Source: PNKC01 sp039917655 (GTDB lineage: Bacteria > Chloroflexota > Dehalococcoidia > Tepidiformales > Tepidiformaceae). From it: a stretch of DNA of 12,554 nt. The translations under genes and the position numbers were made by a program. Positions 6,136 to 12,496 of this stretch are shown piece after piece; the stretch's first letter is position 1, and every line of letters begins with the position of its first letter. Location of the stretch: NCBI GenBank assembly GCA_039917655.1, contig JBDSJC010000049.1, positions 1-12,554 of the forward strand, written 5' to 3'. The notes below the pieces were generated by a model that saw only the letters and a list, made by a program, of their open reading frames with translations, did not search any database and had not been told where the DNA came from.

Positions 6136-6600
6136 ATGCCAAGCCGCCGTTCCTCAATCGCCCTCACACCCGCCGAACAGGAGGCCTTCCTGCACGATGG
6201 CTGGACCATCCAGATCGCTTCGAACGGCCCCAAAGGCTTCCCGCACCTCGTCGCCATGTGGTACGTCGTGATCGATGGCGTGGTGCACTTCACCACGTTT
6301 GGCAAGAGCCAGAAGGTCCTGAACCTGCGGCGCGACCCGAAGATCACGGCAATGCTCGAATCCGGGCAGGCGTACACCGAGCTGCGCGGACTTGTCATCG
6401 AAGGCAACGCTGAGTTGCTCGAAGATACCGCTTTCACGGCCAGCGTGATGGCCAAGATCGGCGCGAAGTACAACGGCATCCCCGCCCCAACCGACACCCC
6501 CGAGGCCGCCCTCAAGGTCGCCAGCAAGCGCGTCGTTGTGCGCATCAACCCCGTGGAGATCTACACGTGGGACCACGGCAAGCTTGGCGGCGTGTACTAG
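6136..6600 (+). CDS. PPOX-class FMN/F420-dependent split-barrel protein
   Basis: From ATG 6136 (AAGGA at 6121-6125, 10 nt upstream) the product has 154 residues. The pattern LTPAEQEAFLHDGWTIQIAS, then GFPHLVAMWYVVIDGVVHFTT, GKSQKVLNLRRDPKITAML and TELRGLVIEGNAEL matches small PNPOx-like proteins grouped as probable F420-dependent PPOX enzymes (Rv1155-like). They reduce substrates or bind F420/FMN as dimers in the cytoplasm. The frame is open back to 6040, but that part overlaps the divergent gene and lacks conserved sequence. The neighbour on the other strand is another member of the same superfamily. Whether this one uses F420 or FMN cannot be told from sequence alone. Confidence 0.85.
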   Translation: MPSRRSSIALTPAEQEAFLHDGWTIQIASNGPKGFPHLVAMWYVVIDGVVHFTTFGKSQKVLNLRRDPKITAMLESGQAYTELRGLVIEGNAELLEDTAFTASVMAKIGAKYNGIPAPTDTPEAALKVASKRVVVRINPVEIYTWDHGKLGGVY

Positions 6601-6605
6601 CCCCC

Positions 6606-6893
6606 ATGCTTACTTCGCGATACTCGCGCGAGGCGCATGCTCTCGGAGTGACACCCGCCGACCGTCTCTTCACAGCATGGCTGCTCCTGGGGTTCGGCCC
6701 GCTCTTCGTCCTCGGTGGGTTTGCCGCCGCGTTCACTGACGTGGGCGCGCTGCTGGTATTCGTGGGCCTGGCCATGGTGGTCACAGGAGGTCTGCTTTTC
6801 ACGCCGTTGCGGCTCGCAATCGCCGTCCTCGCCGGTGTACTGGTGTTCTCGGCGCTTACAGCACAGATGGTGCTCGAACTCAACTCGCGGTAG
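6606..6893 (+). CDS. small membrane protein with three predicted transmembrane helices
   Basis: The ATG at 6606, 5 nt after the previous stop, gives 95 residues. Three hydrophobic stretches are visible, at about residues 21-43 (LFTAWLLLGFGPLFVLGGF), 46-65 (GALLVFVGLAMVVTGGLLF) and 69-88 (RLAIAVLAGVLVFSALTAQ), after a polar N-terminus with arginines. I do not recognise the family. There is no good ribosome site; reinitiation after the PPOX gene is plausible, so the two probably form one transcript. An earlier in-frame GTG (6567) lies inside that gene and is less likely. It ends 8 nt before the stop of the converging ruvC remnant. Confidence 0.6.
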   Translation: MLTSRYSREAHALGVTPADRLFTAWLLLGFGPLFVLGGFAAAFTDVGALLVFVGLAMVVTGGLLFTPLRLAIAVLAGVLVFSALTAQMVLELNSR

Positions 6894-6901
6894 GCATCTT
6901 G

Positions 6902-7176
6902 TTAGCCCTCCGCCGCCAGCCGCGTGTGCGCCCAGTGCGTCACCGTGATGGCCAGCGCGTCCGCAGCGGCTGCCGGAGTCGTCACCACCTTGAGCGCGAG
7001 CTGGAGACGCACCATCTCCGCCACCTGCGACTTTTCGCCGCGACCGTAACCGGCGACCGTCTGCTTGACCAGCGTGGGCGCGTACTCCATCACTGCGAGC
7101 CCCGCGTCGGCCATGCCGATGATCGCCGCCAAGCGCCTCGCCGATCGCCATGCGCGGATTGTTGACGCCAGTGCCC
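6902..7176 (-). pseudogene. ruvC: ruvC (Holliday-junction resolvase) remnant, C-terminal part, frameshifted
   Basis: The minus strand from about 7132 to the TAA at 6904-6902 reads AAIIGMADAGLAVMEYAP, LVKQTVAGYGRGEKSQVAEM and AAAADALAITVTHW. This aligns closely with the end of RuvC (E. coli has [20 protein letters not shown] and DAADALAIAITH). In the frame one base away, NNPRMAIGEA (7163-7134) matches the preceding NxxSAxxLGQA segment, so a frameshift lies near 7133. The first catalytic Asp of DAADALA (Asp138 in E. coli) is Ala here; the second is kept. The N-terminal half, with Asp7 and Glu66, is absent: the HAD gene and its promoter occupy that place. A working ruvC must lie elsewhere if the cell uses one. 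An ATG near 7115 could still give a ~71-residue peptide, but with no likely resolvase activity. Confidence 0.75.
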
Positions 7177-7191
7177 GCCCGAGCAACGCAA

Positions 7192-7220
7192 TTCGAGCGT
7201 ACCGGCGGGGCCCGTAGACT
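7192..7220 (+). promoter_or_regulatory. predicted promoter of the HAD phosphatase gene
   Basis: TTCGAG (7192-7197) and TAGACT (7215-7220, 4 of 6 to TATAAT) are 17 nt apart, and TAGACT ends 8 nt before the ATG at 7229. The start site would be within 1-2 nt of the start codon, giving a nearly leaderless message; there is no convincing ribosome site. The -35 box is poor. It lies just outside the recognisable ruvC remnant. Confidence 0.35.
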
Positions 7221-7228
7221 CGGGACGC

Positions 7229-7909
7229 ATGGCACGAATCATCCTGTTCGACATCGATATGACGCTGATCCGCAGCCAGGGCGCGGGCCGGGCGGCGCTC
7301 AACGAGGCGTTCAGAGACGCGTTCGGGCTCGAATCCGCAACCGAGAACGTCTCGTTCGATGGGCGCACCGATCGGGCGATCCTCGGCGAGATCATCGCCC
7401 AGCATGACTTGGGTCCGGATGTGGACGAAGCGTACGCACGTGTCTCGGAGGCCTACCTGCTAACGCTGAGCGCCTCCCTCTCGGAACGTCCGGGAGTTGT
7501 TTTACCAGGTGTGGAAACGCTGCTTCCTTTGCTCCAGCAATCACACGGAGCGATCGGGCTGGCGACCGGGAACATGCGTCGCGGCGCCGAAACGAAGCTC
7601 ACACACTACGGGCTCTGGCATTGGTTCAGCGGAGGCGGATTCGGCGATAACACGCCTGTGCGGGCCGAGGTCGTGGCGGCAGGCATGCGGGACATGGCCG
7701 CGGTGCTGGGCATCGACGCTGATCCGCGGGAGACGATCGTGATCGGCGACACGCCACTAGACGTCGAGGCGGCACAAGCGGCGGGCGCGCGGACGCTGGC
7801 AGTGGCGACCGGGTCGCACACCGCGGACGGACTGCGGACGAGCGGCGCCGACTGGGTGTTGGACGACCTCTCGGACACCGATGCGGTGATGAGGCTGCTC
7901 GCGGGCTAG
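7229..7909 (+). CDS. HAD-family hydrolase, phosphoglycolate phosphatase-like
   Basis: All main HAD motifs are present in 226 residues. Motif I is LFDIDMTLIRS, with nucleophile Asp8 and acid/base Asp10. A C1-type helical cap spans roughly residues 17-90. Motif II is GLATGN (Thr113), the motif III basic residue is probably Arg145 in TPVRAEVV, and motif IV is VIGDTPLDVEAA (Asp174, Asp178). The end GSHTADGLRTSGADWVLDDL matches the Gph/PGMB-like subgroup, which removes phosphate from small molecules such as 2-phosphoglycolate or sugar phosphates; the true substrate is unknown. The start ATG 7229 lacks a Shine-Dalgarno site and lies 8 nt after a -10-like hexamer. The stop codon (7907-7909) and that of the convergent GNAT gene share the palindrome CTAG. 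Confidence 0.88.
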   Translation: MARIILFDIDMTLIRSQGAGRAALNEAFRDAFGLESATENVSFDGRTDRAILGEIIAQHDLGPDVDEAYARVSEAYLLTLSASLSERPGVVLPGVETLLPLLQQSHGAIGLATGNMRRGAETKLTHYGLWHWFSGGGFGDNTPVRAEVVAAGMRDMAAVLGIDADPRETIVIGDTPLDVEAAQAAGARTLAVATGSHTADGLRTSGADWVLDDLSDTDAVMRLLAG

Positions 7910-8385
7910 AGGTGGCGGCCGTCGTCAAGGATCGCTTCCATGACGTCGTCGCGCACGGTGAAGCCGTTGCGGGCGTAGAGCGTGCGGCTGCGAGCGGTGG
8001 GCCAAAGGATAACGGAATCGACGCGTTGTTCGCGGCAGAAGGCGAGGGCGGCGTCCATCAGTGCCTGACCTGCGCCCGTGCCGCGCTGCTCGGGGCGGAC
8101 GTACACATTCGTTATGTAGGCATGGTGTTCGAGTTCAGACGCCGGGTTGGGGATCTTTTCGATAAGTTGGAGCCAGAGGTGGCCGTCTACGCCTCCGCCC
8201 AGGTCTTCGACGACCCAGCAGTGCCATGGTCCGGCAGACGCGAGGCGGTCGCGCATCCAGGGCACGGCGCGGGCCATGAAGGCGGCCTCCGGCTCGGTCG
8301 CTTCGTCAATCGAGGCCCGGAACTCGTAGCGCAGGCGGGCGAGCGAGTCCGCGTCAGCCAATTTCGCGCGGCGTACCGTGGCCAC
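7906..8385 (-). CDS. GNAT-family N-acetyltransferase
   Basis: The 159-residue protein has the GNAT fold order: an N-terminal strand and helix VRRAKLADADSLARLRYEF, an acceptor-side helix AAFMARAVPWMRDRLA, strand WHCWVVEDLGGGVDGHLWLQ, then motif A YITNVYVRPEQRGTGAGQAL (residues 90-109), with the acetyl-CoA pyrophosphate loop RGTGAG, and motif B with ARSRTLYARNGFTV. Such enzymes acetylate amino groups on small molecules or proteins; the target cannot be inferred. The start GTG (8385-8383) shares one base with the TAG stop of the upstream hydrolase (TAGTG), and no ribosome site precedes it, so reinitiation is likely. Its TAG overlaps the convergent HAD stop. Confidence 0.88.
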   Translation of the reverse strand: MATVRRAKLADADSLARLRYEFRASIDEATEPEAAFMARAVPWMRDRLASAGPWHCWVVEDLGGGVDGHLWLQLIEKIPNPASELEHHAYITNVYVRPEQRGTGAGQALMDAALAFCREQRVDSVILWPTARSRTLYARNGFTVRDDVMEAILDDGRHL

Positions 8386-9185
8386 TAGATCGGGTGCCGG
8401 GCAAGGAAATCGAGGACTACGCCGCTTGCCTCTTCGTGGAACTCGATGAAGTAGCCGTGGCGGCCACCTTCGACCATGTAGAGCTCGGCGCCGGGGATGC
8501 GCTCGGCGAGCAGGGCGGCGTTGGCTGTGGGGTTGATGCGGTCCTCCGTGCCGTGAATGACGAGTGTCGGTACAGTGATGTGGGGCAGGCCGGCCCAGGA
8601 ATCGTGGCCTTCGCTGGCCAGGTAATGCATCTTCTGGGCGTGCGGCGGGATCGGGTTCTCCGCTCGAAGGCGGGCGGTCACCAGGTACTCGGGGTGGGCT
8701 TCGAGGTACGCGGGGGAGACCATCTGGTCAGCGAGAAAGGCGACTCGCGCAGCGACGTCGGCCGGGCGGTTGGCCATTTCCGCGTCCACTTCGGGCGAGC
8801 GTTTTATGCCGTGTGCGTTGCCGGGAGTGGTGCAGCCGAGCACCAGGGCGCTGAGCCGGTCACCATGGTCGATGCCGAGGCGCTGGCAGATGCGGCCGCC
8901 CATCGAGATGCCGTAGGCGTGTGCCCGTTCGATCCCGAGGTGGTCGAGCAGGCCGACAGCGTCGGCGACGAAGCCTTCGATCGAATAGGCGGGGTCGCGC
9001 GGCTTGTCGCTCTGGCCGGTACCGCGGTGGTCGAAAACGATCACGCGATGGTGGTCGGCGAAGTCATCGCGGACGGCGTCCCAGCCGTGGTGGTCGCTGC
9101 CCTGGCCCATGATCAGCAGCAGTGGTGGCCCGCTGCCCAGTTCTTCGTAGTAGAGGGAGACGTCGTTGACAGATGCGTTTGGCAT
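8385..9185 (-). CDS. alpha/beta-fold hydrolase
   Basis: The 266-residue protein has the usual layout: PPLLLIMGQGSDHHGW near the oxyanion loop, VIVFDHRGTGQSDKP (residues 48-62), nucleophile elbow GISMGG with Ser94, acid in LVIHGTEDRINP (Asp215) and His243 in EGGRHGYF. The family contains esterases, lactonases, C-C hydrolases and haloperoxidase-like enzymes, so the reaction is open. The ATG at 9185 lies 9 nt after the TetR stop, without a Shine-Dalgarno site. The TAACGT just before it partly consists of the TetR stop codon and resembles a -10 box. It is the middle gene of a TetR-hydrolase-GNAT operon, which suggests it acts on a compound, or product, sensed by the regulator. Confidence 0.9.
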   Translation of the reverse strand: MPNASVNDVSLYYEELGSGPPLLLIMGQGSDHHGWDAVRDDFADHHRVIVFDHRGTGQSDKPRDPAYSIEGFVADAVGLLDHLGIERAHAYGISMGGRICQRLGIDHGDRLSALVLGCTTPGNAHGIKRSPEVDAEMANRPADVAARVAFLADQMVSPAYLEAHPEYLVTARLRAENPIPPHAQKMHYLASEGHDSWAGLPHITVPTLVIHGTEDRINPTANAALLAERIPGAELYMVEGGRHGYFIEFHEEASGVVLDFLARHPI

Positions 9186-9194
9186 GGCGGGACG

Positions 9195-9770
9195 TTATCG
9201 GGCCAAAGCGCGACCCGCAAGCGCCGCCCCTTCGAGCAGTGTGTCAAGCGCGAAGGCGAAGCTGGACTCCGGGTCCGGGTCCAGGCAGAATTGAGCCGCC
9301 AGCTTCAGCACCGTGTACCCGTGGACGAGTGACCAAAGGCCTCCAGCGAGGGCAAGCGCGCGATCGGGGCCGACGATGTCTGAGGCGAGCTGCAAAATTG
9401 GCGCCGACGCCCGTTCACCAATCGCCCAGTCCAACGACCGTTCGGCGCAGGGCCCAAAGATGAGCGTGAATAATTGAGGGTTAGCCTCGGCGAAGCCGAC
9501 GTAGACGCTTGCAAGGCGGTGCGCTTGCTCCGAAGGTGTGCCCAGTGAACCGGCCTCCGCCATCCGCCGGCCGAGTTCCGTCAGCCCTTCGGCGATCAGT
9601 TGCACGAGGAGGTCGTCGCGGCTTTCGACGTGGAAATAGAGGGATGGCGCGCTGACCGCGAGTCGGCGGGCGAGGGCGCGCATCGTCAGGCCCTGGCGCC
9701 CGTCCTCTTCGAGGAGCGCTCGCCCCTCGGCGACAATTTGTATCTGGGAGAGGCGGGAAGGGTAGGGCAT
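9195..9770 (-). CDS. TetR-family transcriptional regulator
   Basis: ATG 9770 gives 191 residues, normal for TetR. The open frame extends to 9878, but that stretch covers the promoter and the divergent gene. The N-terminal HTH is seen at residues 28-55: LTMRALARRLAVSAPSLYFH, then VESRDDLL, with a preceding helix QIVAEGRALLEEDG. The C-terminal half contains YVGFAEANPQLFTLIFGP, typical of the WHG-type ligand-binding domain, and SLVHGYTVLKLA. It most likely represses its own promoter, and possibly the divergent Ddn-like gene 69 nt away, until it binds a small ligand. The message appears leaderless: TATACT ends 7 nt before the ATG and no ribosome site exists. It leads a three-gene operon with the hydrolase and acetyltransferase. 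Confidence 0.9.
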   Translation of the reverse strand: MPYPSRLSQIQIVAEGRALLEEDGRQGLTMRALARRLAVSAPSLYFHVESRDDLLVQLIAEGLTELGRRMAEAGSLGTPSEQAHRLASVYVGFAEANPQLFTLIFGPCAERSLDWAIGERASAPILQLASDIVGPDRALALAGGLWSLVHGYTVLKLAAQFCLDPDPESSFAFALDTLLEGAALAGRALAR

Positions 9771-9777
9771 GTTTAAC

Positions 9778-9806
9778 AGTATAAGTCTTGACGGCGTAGG
9801 AGTAAG
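9778..9806 (-). promoter_or_regulatory. predicted leaderless promoter of the tetR operon
   Basis: On the minus strand TATACT (9783-9778, 5 of 6) lies 7 nt before the TetR ATG, so transcription should start at or next to the A of the start codon. CTTACT (9806-9801) is 17 nt upstream, a weak -35. On the plus strand the same 69-nt gap has TTGACG (9788-9793, 5 of 6 to a -35), but no good -10 follows it. The gap is short enough for one TetR dimer to act on both genes. I could not define a clean palindromic operator. Confidence 0.5.
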
Positions 9807-9839
9807 CCTCACAGCGTTAAGCAACTGAAACGGACCAAC

Positions 9840-10277
9840 ATGGCCACGTATCAAAAGCCCGACTTTGCAACGAACCACATCTTCAACCCCCTCATCGCGC
9901 TAACGACGAGACTCGGAGTGAGCATGACAGGCTCGCGTGTACTATCCGCGAAGGGGCGCAAGAGCGGCGAGTGGCGCAGCACGCCGGTCAACCCGCTGAC
10001 GATTGGTGAGCCGCGCTACCTGGTGGCGCCAAGGGGGGATACGCAGTGGGTACGCAACATCCGCGTGACGAACGACGGCGTGCTGAAGCTCGGGCGCAAG
10101 AGCGAGACTATCCGCGTCGTAGAGGTCGGCGACGAAGAGAAGCCACCGATCCTGCGTGACTACCTAAAGATCTGGGCTTCGGAAACGAAGCGATTCTTCG
10201 GCGTGGCGAACGCAGACGTGCCCGACGAAGAACTCACGCGGATTCCGCCGAACCTCCCGATCTTTCGGATCCAGTAG
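9840..10277 (+). CDS. Ddn-like F420H2-dependent nitroreductase/quinone reductase family protein
   Basis: The 145-residue product has the sequence pattern of the deazaflavin-dependent nitroreductase family (PF04075). GRKSGEWRSTPVNPL near residues 39-53 is the F420-phosphate-binding GRxSG segment, followed by RYLVAPRGDTQWVRNIRVT and KSETIRVVEV. Members reduce quinones or nitro compounds with F420H2, often at the membrane. The N-terminus here (residues 1-37) has a mild amphipathic stretch, NPLIALTTRLGV, but no transmembrane helix. The ATG 9840 has only a weak GGA 5 nt upstream. It is divergent from the TetR gene, a likely controller. The ending PPNLPIFRIQ is typical for the family. This is the clearest sign of F420 use in the window. 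Confidence 0.85.
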   Translation: MATYQKPDFATNHIFNPLIALTTRLGVSMTGSRVLSAKGRKSGEWRSTPVNPLTIGEPRYLVAPRGDTQWVRNIRVTNDGVLKLGRKSETIRVVEVGDEEKPPILRDYLKIWASETKRFFGVANADVPDEELTRIPPNLPIFRIQ

Positions 10278-10351
10278 CGGGCCCTGACAGGCAGGCCATC
10301 ACCCGCGCCGCGCCCTGGTGAGCGACGACGAGACCACACCCCACCGCTTAC

Positions 10352-12496
10352 TTACGTACGCGGAACCGACTCGTCCGTGGCCTCGGCGTTGCCGTTCGAA
10401 CCAGCGTTGGCGCGGTTGCCCTGGAGCAGTTGGGCGATGAACGCCGAGAAGATGCCGCCGCTCTCGCCGGCGTTTCCTCCCGCAACCACGATGTCCGGCG
10501 TGATCTTGAGGCCCGCGGCCGAAATCGCCTTTGCCACTTCGATGCCCGTGAGGTTGCCCTGGCCCATGGCTGCGACCTGCTTTGCGTAGGCTTCGGCGGT
10601 GGCGGAACCAACGGCCAGGATCTTCTTGCCTTCGGCGTCTCCGTTCAGTTCGATGGCGCGAGCGAGGCCCTCGGCTTCGATGACCGTCTTCTGACGGTTC
10701 TGGTCGGCGATCTGGACGCCAATCTGGGCGCTCACAAGGTTGATCTGCTGGTCTGCCTGGGCGCGGGTATTCTCGGTGGCGATGCGCTCATGCTCTGCTT
10801 TCTGCTGCTCGACAAACATCTCCTGCTGCTGCGAGGCGATGACGCGGCGGGTCTGGATCGACATCAGTTCTTGCGGCAGGACGATCTGCGAGATGAGCAC
10901 CGAGACGCACTCGACGTGGTAGCGCTCGAGTTCGGCGCGAGCCCGCTCTTCGGCCTTCGCTTGTTCTTCCGCACGATCCTGCATGAAGTTCATCGCTGCC
11001 GAGGACGACGCCTGGTTGCGGAACGAGGAGTCGATCATCGGGTGGATGACGTGGTCGATGAGATTCTCGATCGAGCCGATCTTGGCGACCATCAGCGGCG
11101 CCTGGTCCGGGCGAACGCGGATGACAACCTTGACGCTCACACTCATTTCGAAGCCGTCGCGGCTGATCACCGCGAGCGGGTTGAAGAGCTGTAGGCGCGA
11201 AAGCTGGCCCGACGGGACGGGCGGCGTGGGCACGTCGTTGATGACGCCCTCTTCCGCCCAGTCGATGGTGAGGTTCGTGGTGGGGACGATGTAGGCGATG
11301 TACGCCCAGCGGTTGAGATAGTAGACGCCCGGACCGGCGACCTCTGCCTGGATGCCGCGAAAGCCGGACGGGACAACGTAGACCTCCGTCCCGACCTTCA
11401 GTCCAGCCTCGGTTGGGTTGAGGTCCGGCTGCTTGCCAACGTTGGAAACGAGCACCGCAACTTCGCCGCGCTCGACAACGATCACGTCGTCCAGCCTGGT
11501 ATCGAACATCAGCGGGTTGACGTAGTAGGTGCCGGGGCGGAGGAGGTCATACTGCGGACCGCGTTGGCCGCCGTGGGCCAGGAAAGCGGAGCCATCCTGG
11601 AAGTCGCCGTGGCTGGTGACTGAGGCAGCGACGAGTTCGCCGTCGGGCAGGGGCTCGCCGTCCTTGGCGGTGACCAGCCCTACCTGGTTCGCCTGGATAA
11701 CGGTAGCGGGCATCACCTCAACTGCGAACAGGTCCGAATTGATGCGGTAGCGGCCGGGGAGCAGGCACTCGATCTGGGGGCCGCGTTGCCCGCCGTTGAT
11801 CAGAAACGCCTGGCCGTCCTGGAACGCCAGGTGGCCTTCAACGGCGTGGGCGAGCAGGCGGCCGGGGCGGATGGGGTCACCATCACGCGCACTGACGATG
11901 CCGACTTGCCCGGCTGGCACGGTCACCGAGGACTCGGTGCGGACACGGAAGACGTAGGTGTTGATGCGGTACTTGCCGGGGGGCAGGATATCGATCTGGG
12001 GGCCTTTTTGGCCGCCGTTGAGGAGAAAGCGCTCACCGTCCTGGAAGGTATCGTGCGCATCGACGTGGCGCCCGAAGATGCGGCCCGGGTCCAGCGCTTT
12101 GCCGTCGATCGATTCGACGAGGCCGACCTGGTCCTGCTCGATCAGGATCATGGCGTCTTTGCGGACGGCGTAGAGGAACGGCGGTAGGAAGTGCAGGCCA
12201 GGAGCGAGGACTCGCGCCTGGACGCCGATCTCGCCCTTCATGGCGATGACGCGGCCTTCTGGCAGGCCTTTGCCCAGGTAGCGCCGTTCGAGGACACCGA
12301 TCTGTTGGCCGCCGATGTTCACCAGCATATGGCCGGCAACGATGAGGATGAGGAGCACGACGAGTACGGCCGCCGCGACGATCAGGGCAACGAGAAGCAT
12401 GGGGAATTCGTTTGCTTTCTGCGGTGTAACAGTCCGCCTGAACTCGGCGGGCGCCCCTGGGAGCTTTGCGCCCTTGAACCGATCGTCCAATAGCAT
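10352..12496 (-). CDS. SPFH/band-7 (flotillin-like) membrane protein with tandem N-terminal repeats
   Basis: The 714-residue protein has a basic N-terminus, one transmembrane helix at about residues 34-58 (VALIVAAAVLVVLLILIVAG), a set of repeats (123-344), an SPFH/band-7 core (about 345-560, with FEMSVSVKVVIRVRP and LPQELMSIQTRRVIASQQQ), an alanine/glutamate-rich coiled coil (about 505-645) and an oligomer-forming tail ending in a polar Asn/Gly-rich segment. SPFH proteins form membrane-attached rings or scaffolds and often act with NfeD proteins or proteases; no such partner is in the window. The start is open: ATG 12496 is the longest, but ATG 12400 would begin just before the helix, as in many flotillins. 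Neither has a Shine-Dalgarno site. The gene converges with the Ddn-like gene across a 74-nt gap with no clear terminator. Confidence 0.88.
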   Translation of the reverse strand: MLLDDRFKGAKLPGAPAEFRRTVTPQKANEFPMLLVALIVAAAVLVVLLILIVAGHMLVNIGGQQIGVLERRYLGKGLPEGRVIAMKGEIGVQARVLAPGLHFLPPFLYAVRKDAMILIEQDQVGLVESIDGKALDPGRIFGRHVDAHDTFQDGERFLLNGGQKGPQIDILPPGKYRINTYVFRVRTESSVTVPAGQVGIVSARDGDPIRPGRLLAHAVEGHLAFQDGQAFLINGGQRGPQIECLLPGRYRINSDLFAVEVMPATVIQANQVGLVTAKDGEPLPDGELVAASVTSHGDFQDGSAFLAHGGQRGPQYDLLRPGTYYVNPLMFDTRLDDVIVVERGEVAVLVSNVGKQPDLNPTEAGLKVGTEVYVVPSGFRGIQAEVAGPGVYYLNRWAYIAYIVPTTNLTIDWAEEGVINDVPTPPVPSGQLSRLQLFNPLAVISRDGFEMSVSVKVVIRVRPDQAPLMVAKIGSIENLIDHVIHPMIDSSFRNQASSSAAMNFMQDRAEEQAKAEERARAELERYHVECVSVLISQIVLPQELMSIQTRRVIASQQQEMFVEQQKAEHERIATENTRAQADQQINLVSAQIGVQIADQNRQKTVIEAEGLARAIELNGDAEGKKILAVGSATAEAYAKQVAAMGQGNLTGIEVAKAISAAGLKITPDIVVAGGNAGESGGIFSAFIAQLLQGNRANAGSNGNAEATDESVPRT
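11465..12130 (-). repeat. three in-frame 222-bp coding repeats (74 residues each) in the SPFH protein
   Basis: Residues 123-196, 197-270 and 271-344 are tandem copies with an exact 74-residue spacing. QVGLV/QVGIV recurs at 123, 197 and 271; FQDG at 151, 225 and 299; GGQxGPQ at 161, 235 and 309; PGxYxxN near 173, 247 and 321. Less conserved flanking units (IGVLERRYLG near 66, and EVAVLVSNVG at 345 in the same register) resemble the first strand set of the SPFH domain, so the array looks like a multiplied SPFH1 subdomain. The copies differ at many codons, so the duplication is old. Confidence 0.85.

Noticed and set aside
7090..7405. Extension of the ruvC frame upstream into the HAD gene
   Set aside because: Beyond about 7176 the minus-strand translation no longer resembles RuvC and runs antisense to the HAD N-terminal motif, so the 167-codon frame is not one gene.
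8394..9332. 312-codon plus-strand frame opposite the alpha/beta hydrolase and TetR genes
   Set aside because: It is antisense to two well-supported genes, and its translation has no recognisable motif.
10278..10351. Terminator between the convergent Ddn-like and SPFH genes
   Set aside because: Only short GC-rich pairings such as GGCC/GGCC are visible, without a T tract on either strand.
10430..11194. 254-codon plus-strand frame opposite the SPFH gene
   Set aside because: It lies antisense to the coiled-coil and band-7 region; its leucine/aspartate-rich sequence is the usual shadow of an alanine/glutamine-rich coiled coil.
11465..12130. CRISPR-like or satellite repeat array
   Set aside because: The 222-bp period is a multiple of three, preserves the reading frame and is conserved at the protein level, so it is a protein-domain duplication.
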